A stretch of DNA of 64,000 nt from Sympetrum striolatum (taxonomy: Eukaryota > Arthropoda > Insecta > Odonata > Libellulidae): contig OX388344.1 of the NCBI GenBank assembly GCA_947579665.1, positions 12,704,346-12,768,345 on the forward strand, given 5' to 3'. Shown here in pieces: positions 22,835 to 35,620 of this stretch. The notes under the pieces are model-generated. The model ran no database searches, was not told the origin of the DNA, and saw only the letters and a list, made by a program, of their open reading frames with translations. Position 1 is the first letter of the stretch. Each line of letters opens with the position of its first letter. Position numbers and translations under genes: made by a program.

Positions 22835-24624
22835 GGGGATACCGGGGTAATGGCGCCAAGGGAATTGAATTTTCTACAGCTTGCCAAATACGTTTTATGA
22901 CAAATGGAAACGCTGAAAAGCTTAATTCATTTGTCTGAAATCTGAATGAATTTGACTGATGTCGTAACAATTGAGGAAATACTATAAGGAACATTTTTAA
23001 TGAAGCACTGAGCTGTGGCGGAATAACCCCGACTACCAGGTAATTCCGCCATGGTCTCGGGTTTATGACGCAAATAACTATGTACTTATTAATTCTTTCA
23101 TATAAATTTAAGTTTCCAGCATACTTTTTAGTACCGTCCTACTTACTTAGCACATACCATAGAGAGCTCAAGGGACTTGCCTCGAGGATTTGCCAAAACT
23201 CTGAAGCATTATTACGAGAGTTGGCGAATTTATGTAGATTTAATCTGGAAAGAAAGCAGAGGGAAATGAAGTGATTATTAACATGGACATGAATTTACAG
23301 AAAAGAATTCTCTGTCAAAATGTTCCTTTGGAGGAGGGGAGAGCGGGGAAAAGCGCGGTATGACCGTACAGCATTTTTATCCGGTTCTAGAGTGGGGGTC
23401 CGATCGGTTTTGCACCCTTCCAAAAGACCCCGCAAGCACGCCGGAGACATGTGGTTGCTGTATGGTTTATGTGAAACAAATTGTGATTTCGCTTGATTTG
23501 TTACTATTTCTAAGCTTCAAGTAATAAGAGGTAGGTGTAAAGCCTTTACATATTAGCTAGTACTATATACTACGTACTACCAAACCATAAGAATCTTCGG
23601 TTCATAAGCTATATTTTGGATACACTTGGTGATTCGTGTATGCTAAGGTTTTTAAGGGTATGTTAATAATTGGTCACGAGGGGCAAAGCCGCACATTGAG
23701 CCAAAGGATTTCTGCCTAGGAGGTGGTTCCCGAAGCATGTGGATCCAAGGATTTTTGTGTGGGGAATTCGGAAAAGACAAAGAACTCTGGTTCCGCTGCT
23801 GTTTTTGTTCAGGTTGGGTGTTATTAATAATAAGGCTAATTAACTACGAAAACTTTAATTTTAGACTTAAATGGTTGTGTGCAATGGTTGTTTCTTTATT
23901 TACTTCCCTAATCATGCGCCTATGTTTATGTACGGCATTGCCCCGCCCCCCCAAAAGGGATTACCCCAACCGCTGGGGCAATTCCGTAAAGTGTAACCTT
24001 TTTTCTTTAATTTTTTTACAAAAAAATGAAGTTAAATAATCCAGCCGTTTGGTGACGATTTGGTAGCTAATAAAACAAAGTAACATTCAATCATACGTCT
24101 ATGCTTCTATACTGAATATTATATGAGCTGTAATAAATCTCGATAAATTGTACGCCATTACCCCGCTCTCCCAGGGCCGTTTTTAGGCATATGCAGAGTA
24201 CGAGGTCGCGTAGGGCCCCGTCAACTTAGGGGCCCCGCCGCCAAGCCACAAAAAGGACATAAAACAATTCAATAATTAGAATTTGTATTAAATAAATAAA
24301 ATTAAAAGCATAATAAATTCTATTTTCATATCATATTATGATGTTTGAACGTTATATTTCTCTAGTCTCATATGTAACGAATTTAAAACAAAGTGGTTAT
24401 TCAACTGTCATTTGACACGGAACACGGACACGGAACGGTGCAATCATTTTTTTTTGAGCTATAAAATTAATTTTTTTAATGGGATTTGGAAATCAACTTT
24501 TTACTATGAATGTAATATGTATTCTATTAAATTATTATATGGGGGCAGCCTGGGGTCTATAGGGCCCCGTACAATAATGTTGCGTAGGGCCCCAAAATTA
24601 TAAGAACGGGCCTGAGCTCTCCCC
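22835..24624. mobile_element. TA-flanked DNA transposon interrupted by a hAT MITE
   Basis: The left end (22835-22855) starts GGGGATACCGGGGTAATGGC. The right end is the inverted repeat of this at 19 of 21 positions, but it is split: 24153-24171 and 24623-24624 are separated by the element at 24172-24614 plus its target duplication. TA lies outside both ends (22833-22834 and 24625-24626). Related GGGGT(A/T)AT(T/G)-type motifs recur inside, at about 23011-23053 and 23938-23990, and could be subterminal transposase binding sites. Without the insertion the element is about 1.34 kb. No transposase was recognised, so it is probably non-autonomous. TA-targeting superfamilies such as Tc1/mariner are the likely home. 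Confidence 0.65.
24172..24614. mobile_element. hAT-type MITE (443 bp)
   Basis: The ends are CAGGGCCGTTTTTAG and, on the other strand, CAGGCCCGTTCTTAT (12 of 15 identical). The CAGG start is typical of hAT elements. The flanking 8-mers, cgctctcc (24164-24171) and agctctcc (24615-24622), match at 7 of 8, the target duplication length of hAT. The interior repeats GTAGGGCCCC near both ends and is otherwise AT-rich, with no transposase. It sits inside the right terminal repeat of the older element at 22835-24624. Confidence 0.8.
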
Positions 24625-25824
24625 TACCTTCTTTGTTGAATGAGGAACACGGGAAAGTCTCGGCTGGAGACTTTGGAAATGCGGATTTTGAGAAACATGG
24701 CAAGTACAGGATGGAAGGGCAAGGAAAACAAAATTAGATAATTATACAGAAGCGGTTTATGATTAAAAACTTGGAGGAAAACAATTTAAACTTTTTGTGC
24801 ATATTCTTCGGCCAACACTCCCGGAAAAATGATTCGCATAATTACTTAACTTTGGAATACTCGAAATATAATATCAAATAATATATCAAACATCATCATG
24901 TGCACTGACAAAGGAGAAATTAACATAACTCACAATATTAACGCCAGTTTGAACATAACGAAAAATAAATGGAACGATAATAAATTATTCTCAAAATGAA
25001 ATATCTTTTATTGAGGATATCAATAATACTAATTGATAGTAAAATTAAAACCTCGATAGAGTCATTATTCAAAATTATTGAATGAATGAAAGGAATCCGA
25101 ATAGATTTGTTTTTTTTTGTTAAGGTAATATTATTTTAAAGAAGCAGTAATTGCATACCATGAAATAGAGAAATAAAAGGTAAATTTCTAGTTTCACACA
25201 GTCAGCCTTTTTTTTATTTACCCTTGCCCTTATCCACCTCACCATATTCATACGTTAAAACTTGTAGGTGAAAAGCTGCGCTAGGCCTTACATCGGGGGA
25301 AATCCGTACCCATTTTAATAACATGGTTTCGAAAAAAAATTATACGTTTTTTTTGGAAATACGCAAGAATTTGAATCATTCACTGACTATAACGTCGCTT
25401 TTTTTATTCTTTATATGATTTCAAACACAAGCTTAGGGGGTAAAGGATATCCTGCATTCGCCTGCTGAAGTGAGATCAGTTACTGTCAAGAACGTTGAGT
25501 TAGTTAACTGTTAAGTATTAAATAAAAGAGCACTTAAAGAAGTTTGAACATGGGAAATGGGATATAAGTTTGAGAAACGACAGGACTTGGGAGGACTGCT
25601 CGAATCTCGGAGTGAATCGATTGGATTCAAAGAAGATGTGAAGCAATATCTTAATTCTGATGACGTTTATATCCTCAGTATAACTGAAAACAAGCACAAT
25701 TTCAATGAAATAGAATGATTTTATTCAACATTACATGAAAGTTACATATTAAACCAATATCTTTGTAAATGTATATGAACTTTAATTGGTATATATATTG
25801 TAGACGGCACTCGATCTGTCAGCT

Positions 25825-25896
25825 GACTCCGTGGCGCAACGGTAGCGCGTCTGACTCCAGATCAGAAGGTTGCGTGTTCAAATCACGTCGGGGTCA
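25825..25896 (+). tRNA. tRNA-Trp (anticodon CCA)
   Basis: A 72-nt cloverleaf. The acceptor stem GACTCCG (25825-25831) pairs with CGGGGTC (25889-25895) with one G-T wobble, and the discriminator base is A at 25896. The D-arm carries the A box (TGGCGCAACGG), the anticodon loop CTCCAGA has CCA at 25857-25859, and the T-arm has the B-box-like GTTCAAATC. No intron is present and CCA is not encoded as part of the gene. It decodes UGG as tryptophan. All stems are intact, and a T-run terminator follows. From memory it looks the same as the conserved insect nuclear tRNA-Trp. The gene is isolated in AT-rich DNA. Confidence 0.97.
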
Positions 25897-25902
25897 ACCA
25901 AA

Positions 25903-25912
25903 TTTTTTTTTT
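25903..25912 (+). terminator. RNA polymerase III T-run terminator of tRNA-Trp
   Basis: Ten consecutive T residues begin 7 nt after the last base of the tRNA. Four or more Ts on the non-template strand stop RNA polymerase III. Confidence 0.9.
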
Positions 25913-26901
25913 GTTATTCATTTTTCATTATTCAGTTTCCTTAATATGATTTACAGGTATTCACATATAGGCTGGAATTTTTTATTTTTGAAAAGATTAG
26001 AATTTAATACTATATTTTTACTTTAGGCTCAATGGATGCCTAAGGTAACGTTATTCTCTTCTGATTTTTACATTGATCTGTTTATCGTCGACTTGTACAA
26101 CTATTTGACATACCTACCAATCTAATATTAGTTGGCGAAAATGTTTTTTATGATCAGCTAAATATACTAGGAAAAAAGTCCCGCAGCTTTTTTCGATTAT
26201 ATTTCTATCCTTGCACATTTATAACGAATATATACGATATTTCAAATTCAATAGGTTATTATTCAAGCAAATCACAAGGTATTGCGAAAAGTTAATGCAA
26301 ATAAATGATGCATGCTTTCTTGTCTATGTACCGCTTTTCAAAAGAACATGTATGTTTGCGAGAAATATATTTACGATGACGTAGACGCTAGCGATAACTT
26401 TGATAAATATCTCTTTAATAACAGTATGACCAATAGCTACTGTTAACGATGCGATGCGAAAAAATAAATGAATGGAAGTATTAGCAAATGCTAGAATATT
26501 TTAATCAACCATTTAACTAAGGACAACGCATACCAATGAAGCTGCGGTAGCAAAAACATACATTAACAGAAAAAGTTTAAATTAATATAAGATACATTTC
26601 CTGGAAACCTTAAAACGGTTGGAATTCACAAGATTTGTATATGAGAAAAGTATATTAACAACACTAAACTATAGGGATAAGATTAGTCCAGTGGCGTGAG
26701 AGTGTTTTTGTAGATAGAGAAACAAATAACTAAATAATAAAGATTGTCATATAAGAACTAGAAGAAAAAAATTGTAATATTAGATAAGGAGAAATGAAGA
26801 AAATCTGACTATAGATTTCAATGGAAAGACTTTGGACTATACTATACTATATGTATACTTTGGACTATATGGGATGACTATTAGATAGACTACGTTTAGA
26901 G

Positions 26902-27213
26902 CAGGGTTTCCCAAACTTTTACTGCAATGGAACACTTTGCAAACCTGGGGAGTTTAACGGAACACTAAGCTTATTTTTAGGTTAGGTAATTCTACTTGTA
27001 AAATTGAAAAAAAATCATTTAATTACAACAAATTATTTATTTGGTAATTATTTTTAAATATAAAACTATAATATTGTAATAAAAACTTAAAATATGAATC
27101 AATAAAGCATTCAATGTCTTTTATTCTCCGATTCTCCATTGACACTCCAAATTGTCGCGGAACACCTATTCAGGTTCACCGGTGTTCCGCGGAACTTAGT
27201 TTGGGAAACTCTG
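26902..27213. mobile_element. hAT-type MITE (312 bp) with perfect target duplication
   Basis: The left end is CAGGGTTTCCCAAACT and the right end, read inwards, is CAGAGTTTCCCAAACT (15 of 16 identical). Both are flanked by an exact 8-bp duplication GTTTAGAG (26894-26901 and 27214-27221). CGGAACAC-type motifs occur just inside both ends. The interior is AT-rich and non-coding. The 8-bp duplication with CAGxG ends is characteristic of the hAT superfamily. Confidence 0.9.
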
Positions 27214-28168
27214 GTTTAGAGGAAAGATCTGTTTAATAATTCAATACATGTCTCTAGTGATACGAAGTGAGTCATCGAAATCGAATTGCATTTTCGATAG
27301 TGAATTTCCTTCGCTCTTCTTCACTCCTCCTCTGATCGCGATTATGCAAACGATGTCTCGAGATGATGGTGCTCACCGAATGGCGGGTCGAAAGAGTGAT
27401 GCGTAAACGCTGTGACAGGGCCTCCTTGGTTAATCATCTCGATATGCGGGAAACGGATGCTTTACTGCAATCAACTACGAAAATCCATCGATACAAAGTA
27501 CAAAGATTGCACTTCGAGTTTTGTATTCTTTTACTGATATTATTCACTGTTTTTATTTCAACCTCTGCGAGCAATTTTCCGGAATTGTGATCTTCATATG
27601 TCTTTTCCAATGAATTTTTCTGACCTTTTCCTTTTATAATATTACAGACTTGTAAATATTTAAGGGTATATAAGATTATGTCGTAGTACTTAAGAAATTT
27701 TCCACATGGGCCAAACCTTATCAAAAGAAGGATACATTAGTGTAAAATGAAGGGTACAGTAGAATCCCGTTGAATAAATAAATTAATTAAAATTCATTAT
27801 CACTCGATTACTGAATTAACCAATTCCTGGATGATTCGATCCTTTCCACATTTCCAACTTCTTTTCCCTATTTTAAGGCGCAACTTTTGTATCCTTACAA
27901 ATGGAGGTAACAAATAGGCGCTAAAATGGCGCGTCGATATCTTCAATACAAAGCTATGTAACTAATTGACATAGAAAAGAAGAACAATATGCAGAGCTTT
28001 AATGGAATTTCGGAGCGAAAATTTAGAAGTCAAGATGAAACTATGAATGTTACAGAAAGAGTATTGGAAGTAATATTTCTATAGGCAGGTGAAAAGAAAG
28101 TAGTTAGTAAGAAAGTACTGATTAAAATAAAATTTGTCGTTATTGACAGAAGTCCAATATCTTCTATG

Positions 28169-30425
28169 AATAGGGAGGTAAACCTCATGTGAAAATGTGC
28201 ATTTGAATATTTAGAAATGATAATATAAGTTGAATAGATATCAACAATGATAACTATTTGTAAATTTCTGCCGTATTTATTTTTTTAATGCTTCATGAAA
28301 TTTGAACACTTTTGAAACGGAGGGTTTTCGGCGGGAAGCCGAGTCCTGTTGGCTGTGACGTCATACGTATTGAAGGCAAGCGGCGCTGCGGTGAAAGCGT
28401 GCTGTTTGGGGAGTTGATTCCGTGATAGAGCTGTGTTTTGGGTGATCCTCTCCGATAAATTTTTACGTTTGGCACTGTTTTCATAGCTGAAAACTTCATA
28501 TATACACCGGCAAGCGTCGAATAAGAATCATTTCTCCTACTAAAGCTACATTCTTTCATACTATTTGGCAGTCGTAGTCATCCATAAACGTGAACAATAT
28601 AAAATGTCAATTTCCGTAACACAATCTAAAGCGCATTAATCTATTGATGTAATCTCTTACATTTCTTCAACAGCATCACATAAGCAACCACCAGAAACTT
28701 CAGAAAGTATCACTCATGAAACATAAAAATACCATCGTTCGTTCTTTAGACGTCAGCGCGTATTTGCTTTCAAGCAAAATAAAGGGTCATATTGCGATAA
28801 TCCTCATATCTAAGACACCAGTCGTACTTTTGACTTCAGTGGCTGCGCGTGAATAAAAAAACAGGGGGTTCACTTCAAAATTTGTATTTTTTAAGTCTCC
28901 GCGAATTGGTTAAATATTCTGGCTCATACTAGAATATTGCCTCTGCTTACATGGACGCCGTGACAACAACCGTAGATAAATGCAATAGAAATATGAAAAT
29001 AAATATTTCGGGTTGGATCGATAAGTGCCTTGGTTGCACAAAATCCCTATATTCTCGAAAATTGAAATTTTATTTAAATTCTCCATTCATATTTCTCCGT
29101 ATGTATTTTTGAAGACCAAAATTCATTTTAATATTCAAGTTGCATTAATTTGTTAAAATATCAAATATAATCACAAGAACAGAAATCAATTATATTGTTT
29201 ATATAATTTAACCTTAACCTTATATTGTGTTATTCATGGTTGAAGTATTTGGCAGGACTGTCACAGAATATTTTTTTGAGATAAAGGCTTTGAATCGAAT
29301 ACACCAATTTTTCCCTGGTCGCGTCCACGTCTTTCGCAAAGAGCAGAAAAGGGAAACAGTATAGACTAATGGAAGAGTCGCAGTGACAAATCAAACTGTT
29401 TCTATCATATATCTGTGGCTTAAACACTCGGCAGTATTGCCTACATCTGCCACTTTGACTCTGAGATAGGTTCAGCAAAGGAATAGGCCTTCCTACTTCT
29501 TTTATTGCACATTTTTCTTAAACAGAAATAGAGGAAATATGAATCCCTTTCATAAATTGAACACTATTCATCATGAAGAGCGAGAAAACTTTTAACAAAC
29601 AAGTAACGCAGTAGGTTTTCGTACTGAACACGCCACAAGCAACCTTTTTTTCACTGGAACTGAAAATGTACACTCTATACGAAAGAACTCCGTAAATTCA
29701 TAATATTCACCGAATTGTGGATAGCCATTACATAGCTGCAGACGGCAGTGCATAAGATAACATACAAAGTAGGCGACACAAATGACGCCTAGTGCTAAGA
29801 TGTTTTCGCGGATGATCCTAAAATAAGATTCCACTATCCCCATTTGCAATGCAAAAAGGAATGTAAATGGCGCTCTGGAATCGAACCAAAGATCATCAGG
29901 GAAATGTTAAACAGTTTATATGAAATGTATTTATGATCTCTAATCACATGCAGGGTTTTAAATTTCCATGTCATCGGGAAGATATTCAAAAGAAATCTGA
30001 AAAATCGTCGCAATGCATTTTAAATAGGAGAATATTTGCCCTGACCTAGCGTCGAACATGGGATAATCTTCGAGGGTGTCTTTTTAGTTTTCGTTGAATA
30101 TGCACGGCTTCCAGCGATTCCTCGAATTTCAACTCTCTAATTTTCCGGGAAATGCCTAAAAAGAATTTCCGAAAATCCTATGAAGCCATTCTCGCCGGCT
30201 GTCGCTGCAACGAAGTGCAGCAATAGGCCCGTATGACGTCAGCGTATCTTCGGAACTCTACGGTAAACTTCGGAGCGTTTGAGCAGCCCTCCGAAATTCA
30301 AACTTTTCACGCGCTGTTTACGGCCCTAAATTTGAGATTTCGATGTTCTTTCCACGGCCACTGTTCATTTTTCATAGTATTATTTCATTAAAAAAAATAA
30401 AAAATAAATGGTTTACCTCCCTATT
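28169..30425. mobile_element. Putative long-inverted-repeat element (2.26 kb)
   Basis: AATAGGGAGGTAAACC at 28169-28184 is repeated as its exact inverse at 30410-30425, with TA adjacent to the GGGAGG core on both sides. Moving inwards from both ends, the same blocks appear in the same order: a T-rich stretch ending in TTTTTTAATG, TTTGAA, CGGAGGG, then TGACGTCATACG (about 28357-28370 and 30231-30244). The terminal repeats therefore extend about 200 bp in diverged form. No transposase was recognised. The interior contains a decayed B-box repeat fragment. It may be a non-autonomous element with long terminal repeats or two inverted single ends. Confidence 0.5.
29840..30080 (-). repeat. Decayed fragment of the ~165-bp B-box repeat family
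   Basis: On the minus strand, GGTTCGATTCC (exact B box) lies at 29877-29887 and a weaker copy around 30048-30058, 171 bp apart, the spacing of the main element. The text around the second copy (CCTAGCGTCGAACATGGGAT) matches the corresponding unit near 36422-36440 closely. It lacks the element's ends. Confidence 0.5.
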
Positions 30426-33400
30426 GTAACCCAGAAGTCCGACAAGGTCCAAAAGAATTCATAGATTGGGTATAAATAAGAAATTAAAACGGATTTAGAA
30501 AAACATCTTTGGGAGAGTAACTTTATCATCCAGTGTTTTCAGAGGAGATGTGAGAACAGAGGAAGGAAAAAGGATAGCAAAAGACGTAAGTATAACAATA
30601 AAAATGAAACGAAACCAAACCTGATCAGAAAAATTGATATTCTTGGGAAGGAACCTAAAGCGTTATAAATACTCCGATTCTCGGTTTTCTCTCTTTTATG
30701 GAGTAGTAGTAGTTATATTTATCAATCATGTGTAAAAGTGAGTTGAAACTCATTATCCAAAATATAAAATGAATGTTTTCAAGCGATACCTTTTGGTGAT
30801 TCATCCTAAATTTTGATAAAACGAACAATGGATGGTTTTGTAGCCATAGTATAACTATTACATTTTAACACTCGATCACATACGTTGTGTATTTCTTTGG
30901 TATCACGAAATCTATTCTAAAATTTAACTAAATGTAACCTTAATGAAAGCTTAGTCATACATCATATGTACTCATAGTAAAAGTCTTTCGAAGGGACCGT
31001 TTCACGCCCGGAGCGAGTTAAATCCGGTTGTAACCGGTTATCGAGCTGCTGTAAAACCGAAATTTTAACGTTTTTATTGAACCGGAGCAAAAGCCATCAC
31101 AAAAATAATTTCGGTTCAATGTCCTGATCAATTCGAAGTGTCCGAAGGCTCAAAACGTTCGTCAAGTGCTTCCATAAATCCAGAATCTGAATTTCCCTTT
31201 TTCATCTCACGACTCTCCGCAGCCTCTGGTTCTTTACCGTTTCGCATTCCAACGGAGACATATTTCCCAAACCATTAATCCAACGGGACTTCAATGTGAA
31301 ACGAAACATCCAAACAATAGTTCCCTTCGTTAAACAACGCTAGAGTAATTAAGCGGAATGAGCATTGCCTATCTTATAACTGACGGATCGCAATCAGGTT
31401 TACTTTAGACGGAAAACGTAGAATGGCGAATTGATTGAGTACGTCTTTGGCAGACCTTCTCAATTTCCCGGCAATTATTTATCGTCTTTTAATGAAAATC
31501 TCGAATAAAGCAAATTATGAGAAATTCAGAAATTGTTGAAGATGAAAATAAATTAATCAAAGACAAATATATAAAATAACTATTCTCGCTAATTGCGGCC
31601 AACGAAAACATGCAAATAAACTAAAACTATTTAAAAATCATTTTCCCCATTTTGTAAAGCATTTAATTTGTTAAATGTTTTGTATATTTCGGATTACTTA
31701 ATTCAAAATATGTTAGCCCTCGCATCAAAAGAAACAGCATTATGATCCTTGGAATCAGCTTGGAATCAATCTGACAAACTAACGGATACCGTATGATGAG
31801 AAAAACCGCATATTTAGGAATTTTCTATAATTAAATAAATTAAATAATTAGCTTTTGTGCAGGCACCTTTTGGATAGTTAGTACCCAAGCGGAGGGCCAA
31901 AAACAACTGATGAGCCATGCAGCCTCTGAGATTATCTCCGTATCGGTACAGGGCATCATTTACTGCGAGAGGACTAGTAACTAGGTCACTGATCACAACA
32001 AAAAGGTAGTCTGCACACGCAAAATACACCGATTGTAATGATAATTGTGCGGAAACCAAAGAAAAATGCCTATATTTGACAGGTTGTCATCAAAGATAAG
32101 ATGTTCGCATGAGAAGATTCTTGTGGATATGAAATTCCACTTAAAAATGGCAGTGACAAAATCTATTGATTTACGGTACAGCGATGAGATTCTCTCTGGA
32201 AATCGAGTCTTTACTTTTAGTTCTTGAGTTTAAATATATTTGTGTAATTCTAGGCGCGCAATATATGTAGGTGTATTATTATTCTTCGAAGAATAGAAAA
32301 ATGATCGTAATTTCCAACTGTTTTTACAAAAAATCGCAATCACAAGGAAAGAGTACTTGGGAGGCTGCCAAGAAGCTATGCATTATGGATCCATTCCAAT
32401 TCAAATTACTTACTCAATATGTGAAAATATTTCGCACGTATTTAATTTGGGTAATATTTAAAATTATCAGTATTGTCAACGAAAATACATCGCTAACCGA
32501 AGGTGAGTATTTCGCGGATGTTGTTCATTCTCTCTCATGTCAGCGATCTCAAGGGCAACATAATAATATTTTCTTCAGTTAATATGAGTCAAAAGATAAA
32601 CATTTTCGGTACTTCGTCCATACGTGAAGACATCGGAAGAAAATTGTATTCTGATTTGAGTTATTGACGACCATTCAGCCATTCTTCCAGACTTATTAAT
32701 TACTCAGACATTAGGGACTTCCTGCTTTTCCGATCATTCTCCTCGTATATAATATATAATAAGGAATTAATTTCATGCCATTCAATGTAGTCTTATGTTC
32801 TTTCGATCAGGGAGCGGTCGTCAAATCGAGACTCTGAAAAATACGGCGACCTTCGTCCCGTGTGTGCGGCTTTATCTTCGCTCTTTCAGAATAAATCACG
32901 TGTACGCTATCCTTCCACTGTGTCCTTGTGCGTCTCTCTCTTTGGAATTCTTCTCACCTCTCAACATCTCGTTTCTTCTGAAAAATTCCGGGAAAATATT
33001 TTTATATAATTTAAATTGTGTATAAAAATTAAATTGTAATATTGGTGTTCATCGACTTCTGTGACGAACTCTTACTTAAATTTAGTTATTCAATTAACAT
33101 TTTTATCTTCAATGTCGATTAGTACTTCAAAATTATTTAAAGGAGTTATTGATTTGGGACAAACTACCAAATTTTCTATGGCACAGAAAGAAAACCGCCT
33201 TTTGACATTTGAATTCTTATAAATAAGCTTAAGTGCCTAATTATCGCTTTTTATTATTTAATTAAAATAATTGAATTTTATATTATATACGGTGAAGATA
33301 AATGCCTCTTTTTATTCAACGATTAAATTTTCTTTTTAAATCTTTGTATCAAACTGCTGGACCAGGGGTCAAAATGTCAAACTGACGAACGTAGTTAAAG

Positions 33401-34059
33401 ACATAAATTTAATAAAAACTCGAAAATAGGAAATAGAGTACATTTAATAAACCTACATTTTATTTAGCGACTGTACATACGAAAATAGGAGACACTCTTT
33501 ATGGCCGGTATCCTGGAGCAAAGGAGACAACATTGCTTAAATATTTCAATGTGGGATTCAAAAGTTCATCATGAAATTCCCTTAACATTTATAGTGCAGT
33601 GGTCCCCATAGGGTCTTAGTGTATGCTGTTTACTCAGCTTATTCTATTGCAAAGAGACCTCTGCATCCATCGCACAAATGAAAAATACAATAAGTGGCCC
33701 TCTATTTAACGACTCAAGACTTCGGTTTTTTTATTGATCCGTGTTCTACATTAGGAATGGTTAAATTTGATATTTTATGCATTCTTTGAAAATTAAAACG
33801 GGAAGCTCTAAAAAATACTTTAGGTACCCTCCATTTTTATGTATATTACAATTTTTTTAATTGACTCCTGACAAAATATGCGAAACATCGAGGACATTAA
33901 TTTTTAATTAAGCTCCGAATATTTTGCTCATAAATTCGTTTTAATTATAAGATTGGCAAAATTTGTTTCTTCTTTATGTTTGTTGAGGTAATCAAAAAGA
34001 GAATGTTTACGCTCGTGATTCAAAGGGACAACATTCCGAATGCGCGGAGATTAGCGCAC
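30426..34059. other. Non-coding stretch
   Basis: AT-rich. A patch near 30990-31060 (GGGACCGTTTCACGCCCGGA followed by AACCGGTTAT) looks like one end of a repeat but has no partner here. A minus-strand open frame at 31817-32059 is discussed in the findings. Nothing else is supported. Confidence 0.5.
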
Positions 34060-34116
34060 TGTATCCTAGATGGACCATTGCATCCTAGATGGACCATTGT
34101 ATCCTAGATGGACCAT
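34060..34116 (+). repeat. Three tandem copies of a 19-bp unit
   Basis: TGTATCCTAGATGGACCAT repeats three times without a gap at 34060-34078, 34079-34097 and 34098-34116. The second copy differs by one base (TGCATCC). It is a short minisatellite of unknown origin. Confidence 0.95.
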
Positions 34117-35620
34117 TTCAGTTCATTCGAAACAACCAAACGTAAGATCAAACAAACTGAAAGCAATTTTGCGACACGTTCTCCTCTCTATTTGCTGGAA
34201 ATATGTTTGATGATTACTTTTAGATTTAGACTAACGTAGTCTCTTCTCTTGAAGCTGGAATGGAATCTGTTAAAGAAATACTGAAACACGAAGAAAGATT
34301 TAAAATATTTTCCTTAAAAACTTGCTGGAAACTAGCATTCGGAATCTCATTTCGAAATGAAGCGATGATTGTACTGCAGAAATTCCCACTCGGCTGTCCG
34401 GAAACGGAAGTGAATTCGCCTATTTTTGATTTCTAATTGATGATGAGAGTGAATAGATTTCGTTTTGATACATCCGATGGATATTGCGTCGTGCGAATTC
34501 TTCCCCGCGCAGGGTTCCTTTCATTTGTTTTTAATCGCACGGGCGTACACGTGACTTGGCTTCTCAAAAGTGCGATCCAAGGCCATTCCGCCGATAAAAA
34601 GTTCTCCCCGAGATCTCCACGTTTTCAGCGGACACAAATTCCCGTACTAATTCTAATCTTATTTTGGTCAATTGCTGGCACAACTACATTCCAAGACGGA
34701 GCGAAAACTGAAATTCGAACAGAATCGATGTTCTTTTGATTTTACCGATGATATTGGCAAACCAATTTAGCAAGGAATTGTTTATATATATATATTCCGC
34801 TTACATTTAAAACTGTGTTTTAATTTGTCGAGGATATTAGCAAAGCACTGAATCTAGGTATTTTTCAAAATAATTTCAATGTGTATTAAATATCACTCAA
34901 GGAATTTCAATTCGGGGTAGCACATTTTATGCTTAGTTCATTCACAATATTTTTCCATATATATATTTCCTTATCTAAATATTTTTCTCATAAAGATTCA
35001 CATATATTTTCAAACATTCCTATTAATTCTTAATGCTAAGTATATCTATTCATTACATATCCATTCTTCATTTTGTTTTACAGAATCGACCAATTCCTTT
35101 TTTGGATGTTCTCCCCCATTAGAGTCATTGAAACAATCCTAAACTAAAATTATCTTACGCTTGTTCATGAAATTATCGGTCATCAAAAATGTCTTCTACT
35201 TGAATTTTGAAATTATGAACCTGTTAACAAAATACACGGTAAATTGGCGATGATTATTGCAAAGATTCTTTTATAATTTAATGATCTATGCAGGTTACCT
35301 TAAACAAATGTGCAAAGACATATATAGGCTGTATATATTATACAGGAGCCTTTTCATGACGGTACCTACAAGTATATATTACAATATCGTAACAGTCAGA
35401 TACAGATGAAATCGTCTGCAGCATAACATTCTTTATTCTGTGAATAATTTTTATCGTATCACGAACTGGCATAACGTCTTTGGCAATTTATATCTTAAAA
35501 CAATATGACTCATAATACGTCTTTCATCGAATTGTTTATGTGGTGCGTTGATTTTATGTAAATTATCATTTTAACGTTCATAGCAACTTCTTGAGTTACT
35601 TGAGTCTATATATATATATA
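34117..35620. other. Non-coding stretch
   Basis: An open frame at 34437-34739 (+) shows no recognisable domain. The stretch ends in a TA microsatellite (about 35606-35620) that abuts the B-box element. Confidence 0.5.

Noticed and set aside
27757..27775. CAGTAGAATCCCGTTGAATA resembling a pogo/Tigger terminus
   Set aside because: No matching second end with a TA duplication was found.
29009..29040. GGGTTGGATCGATAAGTGCC resembling a mariner end
   Set aside because: No inverted partner or transposase was found nearby; a single end is not enough.
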